Source: a virus
Strand: one strand, 5' to 3'
DNA length: 41,660 nucleotides
IMG/VR virus record: IMGVR_UViG_3300037246_000761
Coordinates: 1-41,660 of that record
Positions 7,009-13,679 of the stretch are shown here, piece by piece (the stretch's first letter is position 1; every line of letters starts with the position of its first letter). The notes under the pieces were generated by a model. It saw only the letters and a program-made list of their open reading frames with translations, ran no database searches and had not been told where the DNA came from. Position numbers and translations under genes: made by a program.

Positions 7009-7269
7009 ATGACTAAATCAACACATAGTATTAAATTAGAAATTGAAGATTTAATTGTACAGTATAGAAAAACTGTATTCAGTGAATTAGATACAGCACT
7101 TAATAATTGTAAAACAATTAAAAATAAAATTAGAATGTTGAGTGATATTGTCAACAGTAATCAATCAAATTGGTCGGGTGGGTTTTCAATGAGTAATATG
7201 TTAGAACAACAAGTAAGAGAGATTGCAGCTGATAAACTTCGTGATGTTGTAATTCAAGAATTGGATTAA
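7009..7269 (+). CDS. Small helical protein of unknown function
   Basis: 86 residues. I chose ATG 7009 because AAGGA sits 7-12 nt upstream and the text before it is the conserved leader; an upstream in-frame ATG at 6973 would put coding sequence into that leader. Predicted mostly alpha-helical, with two amphipathic stretches (about 6-50 and 60-84) and an N-W-S-G-G turn between them. No motif recognised. First gene of the third GGAAAG-family operon. Confidence 0.6.
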   Translation: MTKSTHSIKLEIEDLIVQYRKTVFSELDTALNNCKTIKNKIRMLSDIVNSNQSNWSGGFSMSNMLEQQVREIAADKLRDVVIQELD

Positions 7270-7273
7270 ACTA

Positions 7274-7507
7274 ATGTCATTCTACGATAACTTTATTACA
7301 CCAGAAGATCAAGAAGTTTTGGATAGTGCTTTTAAATATGAAGTACGTAAAAGAAAACCTCTAGGGAAATATGACAGTGAAGATTTTACTGATAAGCAAT
7401 TTGCTTTAAAACGTCAACAAGAACTAGGTTTTAATTCAATCGTATATGCCCATGGATATATAGCAAGCCTTGGTGGTATTCATGCCGCAACGGTTATAAC
7501 TGAATAG
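7274..7507 (+). CDS. Small protein of unknown function
   Basis: 77 residues starting 4 nt after the previous stop. Acidic N-terminus (F-I-T-P-E-D-Q-E-V-L) then a basic stretch R-K-R-K-P-L-G-K and a glycine-rich end (Y-A-H-G-Y-I-A-S-L-G-G-I-H). No clear ribosome site beyond coupling to the upstream gene. No family recognised. Confidence 0.5.
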   Translation: MSFYDNFITPEDQEVLDSAFKYEVRKRKPLGKYDSEDFTDKQFALKRQQELGFNSIVYAHGYIASLGGIHAATVITE

Positions 7508-7521
7508 AAAGGAAATTAAAA

Positions 7522-7695
7522 ATGGAAAATCAATCAATTAATAGAGCTATTGCTAGCGCTAAAGAACAAGGTCGTAAAGAAGCTATAAATGAATGTCTTG
7601 TTATAGCTAATGAATATACTAATAATAGATATGAAATCTTAGGAAGTACAGCAGTAATTGCAAAGTATATAGTAGAGAAAATAGAAGCACTTTAA
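7522..7695 (+). CDS. Small helical protein, 57 residues
   Basis: ATG 7522 with GAAAGGA about 9 nt upstream, TAA at 7693-7695. The product is predicted to be helical, with A-I-A-S-A-K-E-Q-G-R-K-E-A-I-N-E-C then a second helix to the end. Its first four codons (M-E-N-Q) match those of the gene at 5854, but the rest differs. It falls just below common length cut-offs. Confidence 0.5.
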   Translation: MENQSINRAIASAKEQGRKEAINECLVIANEYTNNRYEILGSTAVIAKYIVEKIEAL

Positions 7696-7752
7696 ATTAA
7701 TAAAAGTTTGTAATCTGAGAATAATATTAAGGAAACTAAAAGTATTATTACA

Positions 7753-7812
7753 GGTGATCAGCTGGGACATAGTAAGATATGTAAAGAGACGGTTTTCATC
7801 TTCCTAGCACCA
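7753..7812 (+). ncRNA. Candidate structured RNA element with a tRNA-acceptor-like closing stem
   Basis: Within the 149-nt gap between genes, GCTGGGA (7761-7767) pairs with TCCTAGC (7802-7808) over 7 bp with one G-T wobble, and ACCA follows at 7809-7812. Inside, ACATA-GTAAGA-TATGT (7767-7782) forms a hairpin, and AAGA/TCTT can close a second. GGT at 7753 can also pair with ACC at 7809. The enclosed length, 34 nt, is far too short for a normal tRNA. It may be a mini tRNA-like RNA, a decayed tRNA or a leader element for the gene at 7845. Confidence 0.3.
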
Positions 7813-7844
7813 ATTAATTAAATTTTAAACAAAGGAATAAGATA

Positions 7845-8132
7845 ATGACTAAGAATAATAAACTAAAACAGAAATCACGTGCTCGTAGATATGTTTCAGA
7901 AATTCAAAAACAAATGTTTTCAAACTGGAAAGTCAACACGAATAGAGTATTAGGTTTTCTTGGTGTGACTATAAGGTTTTCAAACCAAACTGAGAACCAG
8001 ACTAAAAAAGAGTTGATTAAAAAAATGACTAATTGGCAAAACTCTCAATGGCAAAAATCATTTAAGGGTGAACCTAAGAAAAGGAACACTCTTGAAAATG
8101 TTGAAAAATTCGCAGTGATGGTTAAATCTTAA
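7845..8132 (+). CDS. Small basic protein of unknown function
   Basis: 95 residues, ATG 7845 with AAAGGA about 9 nt upstream. Strongly basic throughout (K-N-N-K-L-K-Q-K-S-R-A-R-R at the start; many K/N/Q later), so nucleic-acid binding is plausible, but no domain is recognised. It follows the possible structured element at 7753-7812. Confidence 0.55.
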   Translation: MTKNNKLKQKSRARRYVSEIQKQMFSNWKVNTNRVLGFLGVTIRFSNQTENQTKKELIKKMTNWQNSQWQKSFKGEPKKRNTLENVEKFAVMVKS

Positions 8133-8144
8133 AGGAAAATTGAA

Positions 8145-8354
8145 ATGTTTAGTGTAAGACAGAAAAGAGAAATATCAGATAAAATTCAAAACCTTCTTCG
8201 TAAAACAAATCATCCAGAATTACCAAATACTGAAATAGAGTTTTCTATTCATATTCATGGTGCTAATGACTGGTCTTGGGCTATTATTAAAAACAACTCA
8301 GCTATAACTAACCCAAGTGTTAACCCACATAATGAAACGTTAGATAGAGGATAA
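8145..8354 (+). CDS. Conserved small phage protein of unknown function
   Basis: 69 residues with AAAGGA before ATG 8145. Pattern: F-S-V-R-Q-K-R-E-I, then N-H-P-E-L-P near 22-27, E-I-E-F-S-I-H-I-H-G-A, W-S-W-A-I-I near 43-48 and P-S-V-N-P-H-N-E near the end. I recognise this series from small proteins in many tailed phages, usually annotated hypothetical. The conserved His/Trp/Asn positions suggest a compact fold. No function known to me. Confidence 0.75.
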   Translation: MFSVRQKREISDKIQNLLRKTNHPELPNTEIEFSIHIHGANDWSWAIIKNNSAITNPSVNPHNETLDRG

Positions 8355-8355
8355 A

Positions 8356-8619
8356 ATGATTAAATTATTAGATAAACACTATATTACAATTGTTAATATA
8401 TTAGCAACTATAAGTACAATATACATCATCATATTCACATATTTAAATAAAACATGGATGATCGAGGGAATAAATACTTCTTATACTGAATATTTAATAG
8501 TAGTTATACTTGTTGCTTTTGTGTTAGGAAGTTTTATTTGGTTTATGCTTTGGCTTATGTTAGGGATGATCTTAGAAGTTTTTGGTCCTCCATCAAATGA
8601 TACCGGGCATGGTCCGTAA
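8356..8619 (+). CDS. Two-span membrane protein
   Basis: 87 residues starting 1 nt after the previous stop. Hydrophobic segments at about 9-28 and 46-75, the second long, with a polar loop containing W-M-I-E-G-I-N between them. The stop codon TAA overlaps the helicase start by 1 nt (TAATG), so translation is probably coupled. No family recognised. Confidence 0.55.
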   Translation: MIKLLDKHYITIVNILATISTIYIIIFTYLNKTWMIEGINTSYTEYLIVVILVAFVLGSFIWFMLWLMLGMILEVFGPPSNDTGHGP

Positions 8620-10346
8620 TGAACCAGATAAATATAGATTTAACCCCGTCTGGAAAGTCCATCAATGTGACGGGGTCAATGAGTGGTCTGAGGGATTTAG
8701 AGGAAACGACAACAACCTATGCTACTTGGAAAGAACGTATCCTCAGACTCCCAGCTTCAAGATTAGCTTACGACGGTTTAATTGAGACTTGGCAATTACA
8801 TTGGAAAAATGAATACGAAGTTGTCGTTTCTCCGTCAGCTAAAGAACTGTTTGCAAAGTTAAAAAAGAAATCAGCAGAAGCAAAAGAAATTCTAAAACTC
8901 AAAGCACAAAATGCAGTTACCGTTGATGATTACGAATTCGGCGGTGAGTTTCCACCTTGGGATCATCAGATTAAATGTTTTGGATTAGCTAAAGGAAGAC
9001 CTGCTTTCGGGTTTTTCATGGAGATGGGAACTGGTAAATCTCGTGTTATTATTGATGAAGCTGCTTACCTTTATGAAAATGATTTAATTGATTTATGTTT
9101 AGTTATTGCTTATCCTAGTGGTGTTCCTGCACAATGGATTGAAGAAGCTGTCCCTACTCATATACCAGAACGTATTAAATATAAACCATGGGTGAGACGG
9201 CCAGGAAAAAAAATCCCAGAAGAAATATTCGAACCTTGTAAAGAATTAAAGTTCTATGCGATTAATGTTGAGTCGTTACAAGTTCAATCAGGGAAAGATT
9301 TAATTGAAAAGATATTAAAAAGCATCCCTAATAAACGTGTTTTACTTGTTTTCGATGAGTCAACTACTTTAAAAAATTCACAATCTAAACGATCTAAATT
9401 TGCATTCACATTAATACAATATGCTAATTACCGTCGTATTTTAACAGGTTGCCCGATTAGCCAAGGTCTTCATGATTTATATTCTCAATTCAAACTATTA
9501 GATGTTGATATTATTGGTGCGACAAGTTTAACCGGATTTAGAAATCGTTATTGTAAAATGGGACGTATTGAATATCGAGAGATTATCGGATATAAAAACG
9601 TCAGTGAATTAATGGAACGTGTACATGGATATACTTATCGCGTCAGAAAATCAGAATGTATGGACCTCCCTCCAAAAGTCTTCATCAACGTCCCCATTGA
9701 ATTAACCCCCGAACAAGCTAAATATTATAAGCAAATGAAAAACGATTTGTTTATCGCATTAGAGAACGGGGAAATAATTGATGGTGCTATGGGAGTAGCT
9801 CGCGTCTTACGATTACAACAAATTGTATGTGGGCATTTACCTGATATTAAAAATGAAAAAACTGTTGGATGGACTCCAATTAAAAATCATCGGCTTGATC
9901 GAGTGAAACATATTCTTAAATCAGTAGATGGTAAAACAATCATATCGTCGAGATTTAGCGCAGACATTACTCAGATGAAACTAATGCTTGGAGATGAAGC
10001 TGTTGAATATTCTGGTAAGGTTGGGCAGTCAGGGAAAGAAGAAGCAAAATACCTGTTTAAAAATGATCCTTATGTAAAATATTTAATAGGACAAACTCAA
10101 GCTATATCACACGGTCTTGATATGCCATATGCAAATAATATGATTAGTTATGCAAGAGATTATTCTTTTGAAAGATGGAAGCAAATTCAGGATCGTATTC
10201 ATCGAGGTGGACAAACTAAACAATGTAACTATTATATCTTTTTAACTCCAAATAGTGTGGATATATTAATTGATGATGTACTTAGAAAAAAATATAACTT
10301 TCAAAAGAAATGTCTTGATGAAGAATATTTGAAAAAGTTTTTATAA
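8619..10346 (+). CDS. SNF2-family (superfamily 2) DNA helicase/ATPase
   Basis: 575 residues. Motif I M-G-T-G-K-S at about 136-141, motif II D246-E-S-T (a DEAH-box variant), motif III L-T-G-C-P near 275-279 in place of the usual TGTP, motif V near I-S-H-G-L-D-M, and motif VI Q-D-R-I-H-R-G-G-Q-T. Two RecA-like lobes are expected, acting as an ATP-driven DNA translocase. In phage early regions such proteins are thought to act in replication or recombination; this is the only helicase-like gene in the window. Its stop codon abuts, without a base between, the end of the convergent gene at 10347. Confidence 0.95.
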   Translation: MNQINIDLTPSGKSINVTGSMSGLRDLEETTTTYATWKERILRLPASRLAYDGLIETWQLHWKNEYEVVVSPSAKELFAKLKKKSAEAKEILKLKAQNAVTVDDYEFGGEFPPWDHQIKCFGLAKGRPAFGFFMEMGTGKSRVIIDEAAYLYENDLIDLCLVIAYPSGVPAQWIEEAVPTHIPERIKYKPWVRRPGKKIPEEIFEPCKELKFYAINVESLQVQSGKDLIEKILKSIPNKRVLLVFDESTTLKNSQSKRSKFAFTLIQYANYRRILTGCPISQGLHDLYSQFKLLDVDIIGATSLTGFRNRYCKMGRIEYREIIGYKNVSELMERVHGYTYRVRKSECMDLPPKVFINVPIELTPEQAKYYKQMKNDLFIALENGEIIDGAMGVARVLRLQQIVCGHLPDIKNEKTVGWTPIKNHRLDRVKHILKSVDGKTIISSRFSADITQMKLMLGDEAVEYSGKVGQSGKEEAKYLFKNDPYVKYLIGQTQAISHGLDMPYANNMISYARDYSFERWKQIQDRIHRGGQTKQCNYYIFLTPNSVDILIDDVLRKKYNFQKKCLDEEYLKKFL

Positions 10347-10454
10347 TTACATACACCATGTTATAAAAGTTGCTAAAACATCACTCAATGCTTCTGAACC
10401 AATTAGTAAAAAAGGTATGCATGTAAATATTGCTATTGTCCAATTAGAGATCAT
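10347..10454 (-). CDS. Very small hydrophobic protein, 35 residues
   Basis: ATG at 10454-10452 overlaps the TGA of the preceding gene (10453-10451) in ATGA form, and TAA is at 10349-10347. The product is almost wholly hydrophobic (I-A-I-F-T-C-I-P-F-L-L-I-G near 7-19), fitting one membrane span. ATGA overlap with a lysis-region gene supports translation. It could be a small lysis accessory or a chance frame. Confidence 0.4.
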   Translation of the reverse strand: MISNWTIAIFTCIPFLLIGSEALSDVLATFITWCM

Positions 10455-10645
10455 TCCCAAATCTTCTCCCATGTTTTTGCGACAACAAATGCTATTGTAG
10501 AAACTGCCGCCATTAGAATAACCCAATATAGTTTTTTAGAATTTGCTGTTTGTTGTTTTATTCGCTCAATATCACTTTTCTTCCAATCTTCTAAATCTTT
10601 AACTCGTTTTTTTAAAAGCGCAAACTCAACCTCTTCCTTACTCAT
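10451..10645 (-). CDS. XhlA/holin-associated-like membrane protein
   Basis: 64 residues: an N-terminal coiled-coil-like stretch (L-L-K-K-R-V-K-D-L-E-D-W-K) and one C-terminal span (W-V-I-L-M-A-A-V-S-T-I-A-F-V-V). This plan matches XhlA/hemolysin-like phage lysis accessory proteins. Start overlaps the previous stop as ATGA, and its own stop overlaps the next gene likewise. Position at the end of the late operon near holin and spanin genes agrees. Family call is from architecture only. Confidence 0.55.
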   Translation of the reverse strand: MSKEEVEFALLKKRVKDLEDWKKSDIERIKQQTANSKKLYWVILMAAVSTIAFVVAKTWEKIWE

Positions 10646-11253
10646 TTTTCTTCCTTATCTGTTTCCATTTTTCTTTTATGTAATTCAGACTTATCTGATG
10701 AAGATGTTGAATTTTTGGAAGTTTTGCCATGTACCAGATAAGGGCTGCCTCTAAAGGGAATGAAAGAGGTAGAAGGAATGTCTCCCAGTGTTTTTGAAAT
10801 AGAATAATTATCGTATTGTAAATCAGTGTTAATTCGTGTTCCATTTGAATACCCTCCCAAAATCACAACAATCGCTTGGAGATAAGCAAGAATGTCTATG
10901 GAAATTTCATAATATCTTCTTTCAGTAATTTCAAAAGCAGTAGGATAATAAACAACCATCCACATTACTATATAAAAACCAATAACTGCTTTAGCTAAGT
11001 TGTTTTCTTTAACAAAATATATCAACAATAAACAAGCTAAAATATCATTAGCAAAATCAAAATAAATTCTAGACTCTGGATTATAGTATGTAATAAGTCT
11101 AGTTATTACAAAAGCAAATATTAAAATTGAAGTAATAGTAGTATAATCTGGATCAAACTTTATTAATGCAATTATTAATATTACGGTTAAAAGAGCTGCA
11201 TATATCCAACTATATATTGACATTAGAGAATATATGTAGCTCAATGTTGACAT
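10642..11253 (-). CDS. Multi-span membrane protein of unknown function
   Basis: 203 residues with about five hydrophobic spans in the first 140 residues (near 14-33, 38-58, 66-83, 87-105, 118-136) and a polar, serine/lysine-rich tail after about 150. Stop overlaps the next start as ATGA. No transporter or enzyme motif is visible. An overlapping frame of 68 codons on the same strand (10638-10844) is less likely to be the gene. It may belong to the lysis or superinfection-exclusion functions, but that is only context. Confidence 0.6.
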   Translation of the reverse strand: MSTLSYIYSLMSIYSWIYAALLTVILIIALIKFDPDYTTITSILIFAFVITRLITYYNPESRIYFDFANDILACLLLIYFVKENNLAKAVIGFYIVMWMVVYYPTAFEITERRYYEISIDILAYLQAIVVILGGYSNGTRINTDLQYDNYSISKTLGDIPSTSFIPFRGSPYLVHGKTSKNSTSSSDKSELHKRKMETDKEEK

Positions 11254-11255
11254 AA

Positions 11256-11705
11256 TTATCTACCACCACCACCGTTAAATGGTAAAGCAAGACCTGCTGT
11301 TTTTGCTTGACATGTCATAGCTTGATGCATGTCTGAAAGAATATCTCCAGCTTCTTCAATCATACAAACACAAGAACCTAAAGATAAACTATTAGTTCCA
11401 GATAAACTATCAAGAACATTATTTACTTTTTCCAAAGCATAACCCATCTCAACACGGTGACAAGTTAGATGAATATGTTGAATACCTACAGCAGTAATCT
11501 CAGAGTCATTACCTAATTCTGTAACAAGATTAGGTAATTCTGCGATTTTATCAAATGCTGTTTGAACAGCTGGTAAAGCATTACCTATATCACTAACTAA
11601 CGCAAGTGAAGCTGCACGACATAGTTCTTTTGCTCGAATATTCCCTATGGATATATTTAGAACAGAATCAAGAACTGGAATTGATGTTTTAGGTGTAGTA
11701 ACCAT
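11256..11705 (-). CDS. Alpha-helical protein with glycine-rich C-terminus, unknown function
   Basis: 149 residues, AAAGGA upstream of ATG 11705. Mostly helical with several cysteines (one near 29, others in H-L-T-C-H, S-C-V-C and M-T-C-Q), ending in G-G-G-G-R. No signal peptide or span. First gene after the dyad promoter at 11744-11776, hence separately controllable from the lysis genes upstream. No family recognised. Confidence 0.6.
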   Translation of the reverse strand: MVTTPKTSIPVLDSVLNISIGNIRAKELCRAASLALVSDIGNALPAVQTAFDKIAELPNLVTELGNDSEITAVGIQHIHLTCHRVEMGYALEKVNNVLDSLSGTNSLSLGSCVCMIEEAGDILSDMHQAMTCQAKTAGLALPFNGGGGR

Positions 11706-11743
11706 TAGATTTCCTTTAAATTAAATTTATTAGTTATTGTATG

Positions 11744-11776
11744 TTGTAATATATCATAATTAAGACTATATTACAA
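11744..11776 (-). promoter_or_regulatory. Promoter embedded in a 10-bp inverted repeat
   Basis: Reading leftwards: TTGTAA (11776-11771), 17-bp spacer, TATATT (11753-11748). The -35 and -10 elements lie inside the two arms of a perfect inverted repeat, TTGTAATATA at 11744-11753 and TATATTACAA at 11767-11776, with 13 bp between. This is a typical place for an operator. It faces the gene at 11256-11705. A weak terminator is an alternative, but the stem is very AT-rich. Confidence 0.6.
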
Positions 11777-11779
11777 CTT

Positions 11780-12220
11780 TTAATAATTAGGTACACCTTT
11801 CTTAACTATCTCCATTAGTTGCTTTAATTCAAACTCTATTTCATCTAACTCTGCTTGTAAATCTGATAAGTCTATAATCATATATTCAGGGACTATACCA
11901 TTATTACTTTGACGTGTTTGAGTTATTCGTTCTTTTTGAATACTAATCAGTTCTTTTACTTCTTTTCTTTGATCAGTAAAAATCTTTTGAGCAAAATTAA
12001 CATGACGTTCTGTCTGCTCTTGATTTTGCGTATACTGTCTTTGCTCTGATGCTTCAAGATCAGTTGTCATTGCAAAATAAGATAATACCCATGTTATAGC
12101 ACCCCCGATAACTATTACACTAGTCACAATACCAGCTAATAATTTACCTTTCTCTGCGACAAAAGCAATCACTAAACTCCAAGTAGTTTTTTCAACTGTT
12201 TCAGTTTTCTTCTTTGCCAT
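11780..12220 (-). CDS. Membrane-anchored coiled-coil protein, lysis region
   Basis: 146 residues from ATG 12220, chosen because GAAAGG lies 7 nt upstream; ATG 12223 is too close. Basic N-terminus, one span (about 28-50, I-V-T-S-V-I-V-I-G-G-A-I-T-W-V) and a long glutamine/glutamate-rich helical domain to the end. Topology resembles i-spanin or holin-associated proteins. It overlaps the o-spanin gene end by 20 nt. Exact role unknown. Confidence 0.65.
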   Translation of the reverse strand: MAKKKTETVEKTTWSLVIAFVAEKGKLLAGIVTSVIVIGGAITWVLSYFAMTTDLEASEQRQYTQNQEQTERHVNFAQKIFTDQRKEVKELISIQKERITQTRQSNNGIVPEYMIIDLSDLQAELDEIEFELKQLMEIVKKGVPNY

Positions 12221-12719
12221 CATCAATCCTTTCTTTATTAAAATCTTGAATAGCTTGATATCTATTTAATAACTGTTCTTTTAATCCTTGAATATCTATT
12301 CGTAGTTTATCAGTATAACCTGCCCATCTATTTAAATCTTTTTCAAACATTAATTGGCTTTCTGCTGGCCAACCATATAAAGCCCAAGAACAAGTTACTT
12401 CTTCTGTTAAGGCAGGTCCATAAACTAAAACAACATCTTCAGCTGTATTCATTCCTTCTTGACCTACAGTTCTCCAAGCTTCACAAGCTTCTACATAAAT
12501 CTTAGCATTTTCTAATGTAGTGACAGCAACCGGGGGTATAGTTGGTAATGGTCCTGGATCAATATCAATTCCCAGAATTGGAGGCGGCATCACCATTATC
12601 TTCTGAACTTGAACAGTGTGGGTTATTACTTGCCCAAGGTCCCCACGCCCTGCACACGATATCAGTAAGCCTGTCATTAGCAGCATTCCCACGTTGGAAA
12701 GGTTCTTTAACAGCTTCAT
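12201..12719 (-). CDS. Putative o-spanin (outer-membrane lipoprotein, Rz1-like)
   Basis: 172 residues from the ATG at 12719, in a different frame inside the i-spanin gene. N-terminal signal with lipobox L-I-S-C, the cysteine being residue 22, followed by a proline-rich stretch (P-P-P-I-L-G and P-G-P-L-P-T-I-P-P) common in o-spanins. The frame is open further upstream, but only this start gives a signal peptide at the N-terminus. It overlaps the i-spanin by 155 nt and runs beyond it. It is long for an o-spanin; the C-terminal 100 residues are helical. Role: links to the i-spanin and fuses inner and outer membranes at lysis. Confidence 0.7.
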   Translation of the reverse strand: MKLLKNLSNVGMLLMTGLLISCAGRGDLGQVITHTVQVQKIMVMPPPILGIDIDPGPLPTIPPVAVTTLENAKIYVEACEAWRTVGQEGMNTAEDVVLVYGPALTEEVTCSWALYGWPAESQLMFEKDLNRWAGYTDKLRIDIQGLKEQLLNRYQAIQDFNKERIDDGKEEN

Positions 12720-13050
12720 AATGTTCTGTGAGTAGCATGCGATCAAGTTGTGCAGTAACTTCTGCAGTTTTACGATCAGCATCCATAAGAGATTGTTGAG
12801 TTTCATTTTGTTTCTCCTGAGCAGTAACATTCATATTAAGAATAAAATTTGTTGTATCTTTATTATCAGCTAGTACATCTTTTAAAGTTTCTATTGAAGC
12901 TAAAGCAGATTCTTTTTCAGCAATCGCACTTGTTGTTCGAACCATTTCTTCATTCATTTTACCTTTATAATATAAAGTTCCAATGACACCTGAAAAAGCT
13001 GCTAAAGTTGTCAACACAAGACCTGCTGCTAGTATTTTTGACATTATCAT
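12565..13050 (-). CDS. Putative i-spanin (Rz-like)
   Basis: 161 residues from ATG 13050, with GGAG 9 nt upstream, itself inside the end of the holin gene. N-terminal span at about 4-27 (I-L-A-A-G-L-V-L-T-T-L), then a periplasmic helical domain rich in E/K/Q. Two cysteines lie near the C-terminus (I-V-C-R, P-H-C-S). Pairing with the overlapping lipoprotein at 12201-12719 is the classic spanin signature. Confidence 0.75.
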   Translation of the reverse strand: MIMSKILAAGLVLTTLAAFSGVIGTLYYKGKMNEEMVRTTSAIAEKESALASIETLKDVLADNKDTTNFILNMNVTAQEKQNETQQSLMDADRKTAEVTAQLDRMLLTEHYEAVKEPFQRGNAANDRLTDIVCRAWGPWASNNPHCSSSEDNGDAASNSGN

Positions 13051-13051
13051 T

Positions 13052-13267
13052 TTATACTTCTCCGTTATGTTTACCCCATTGACGAATACCTGCTGCAGCA
13101 ATCCAAGCTGTTAGTAATGCTGCATATGTTCCTGATACGATACTCCAATTAGTATCTGGTTTTAAATAAGTTGCAATAAATAACCCCGGAAATCCAAAAG
13201 AAACATTAATAGTTAACATCCAGCAACCAAATGGTCTCCATGTTTTAGATAATTTATCTCTAGTCAT
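13052..13267 (-). CDS. Putative holin
   Basis: 71 residues with two hydrophobic segments (about 12-32 and 42-59), short charged ends (M-T-R-D-K-L, R-Q-W-G-K-H). Size, span number and position 1 nt before the i-spanin start fit a small holin that would permeabilise the inner membrane. No endolysin gene is adjacent. The call rests on architecture and neighbours. Confidence 0.6.
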   Translation of the reverse strand: MTRDKLSKTWRPFGCWMLTINVSFGFPGLFIATYLKPDTNWSIVSGTYAALLTAWIAAAGIRQWGKHNGEV

Positions 13268-13282
13268 TTCTTTTCTCCAAAA

Positions 13283-13618
13283 TCAACAAGATTGAGTTTG
13301 AACGTATAAAGTCATATCATCAGAACAAGCTAATATTTGACCATTAGGGTGAGAAACATCAAATACTTTTAAAGTTGCTGGGAAGATTCCAATAGGCATA
13401 CTTTCAGCACCTAAATCAAATTGTAATTCACCTAAATTAGCAGTTGCAAGTATTGTGTTTTCTTCTCCACCAACTAACGTATCAATAGTTTTTGTATCAA
13501 CTTCTAATGTAAATTGAGTCGCAGCAGAAAAATCAATAGGGTTACCTTCACCTTCTTCAAAAAGAACTAGGGAAACATTATCTGATCCATCAAATACTTT
13601 AATAATAATTCGGGGCAT
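13283..13618 (-). CDS. Baseplate/fibre-associated beta protein (BppU N-terminal-like)
   Basis: 111 residues, GAG upstream of ATG 13618. Beta-rich with I-I-I-K-V-F-D near the start, L-F-E-E-G-E-G-N-P and I-F-P-A-T-L-K-V-F-D-V-S-H-P-N-G-Q near 79-95, resembling the small immunoglobulin-like domain at the N-terminus of some baseplate/fibre proteins. First gene after the dyad promoter at 13642-13670, leading into the lysis genes. Function uncertain. Confidence 0.5.
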   Translation of the reverse strand: MPRIIIKVFDGSDNVSLVLFEEGEGNPIDFSAATQFTLEVDTKTIDTLVGGEENTILATANLGELQFDLGAESMPIGIFPATLKVFDVSHPNGQILACSDDMTLYVQTQSC

Positions 13619-13641
13619 ATTTTTCTCACTTTGCTATTAAT

Positions 13642-13670
13642 ACTATATCGTAATTGACGATATTTGTAAA
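13642..13670 (-). promoter_or_regulatory. Promoter with a dyad in its spacer, upstream of the lysis cassette
   Basis: Reading leftwards: TTTACA (13670-13665), 17-bp spacer, TATAGT (13647-13642). A perfect 7-bp inverted repeat, ATATCGT-aattg-ACGATAT, occupies 13645-13663, within the spacer and touching the -10. Suggests operator control of the 13618-to-12201 genes. It differs from the GGAAAG family. Confidence 0.65.
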
Positions 13671-13679
13671 TTTTTATTT

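Noticed and set aside
7761-7812. Complete tRNA gene
   Set aside because: The stem encloses only 34 nt; there is no anticodon arm and no T-loop consensus.
10638-10844. 68-codon frame overlapping the 203-residue membrane protein gene
   Set aside because: Lies inside the larger gene in another frame; the larger gene has the ATGA junction with the next gene.
10895-10915. CTATGGAAATTTC similar to the GGAAAG promoter box
   Set aside because: Lies inside a coding gene without -35/-10 elements at the right spacing; probably chance.
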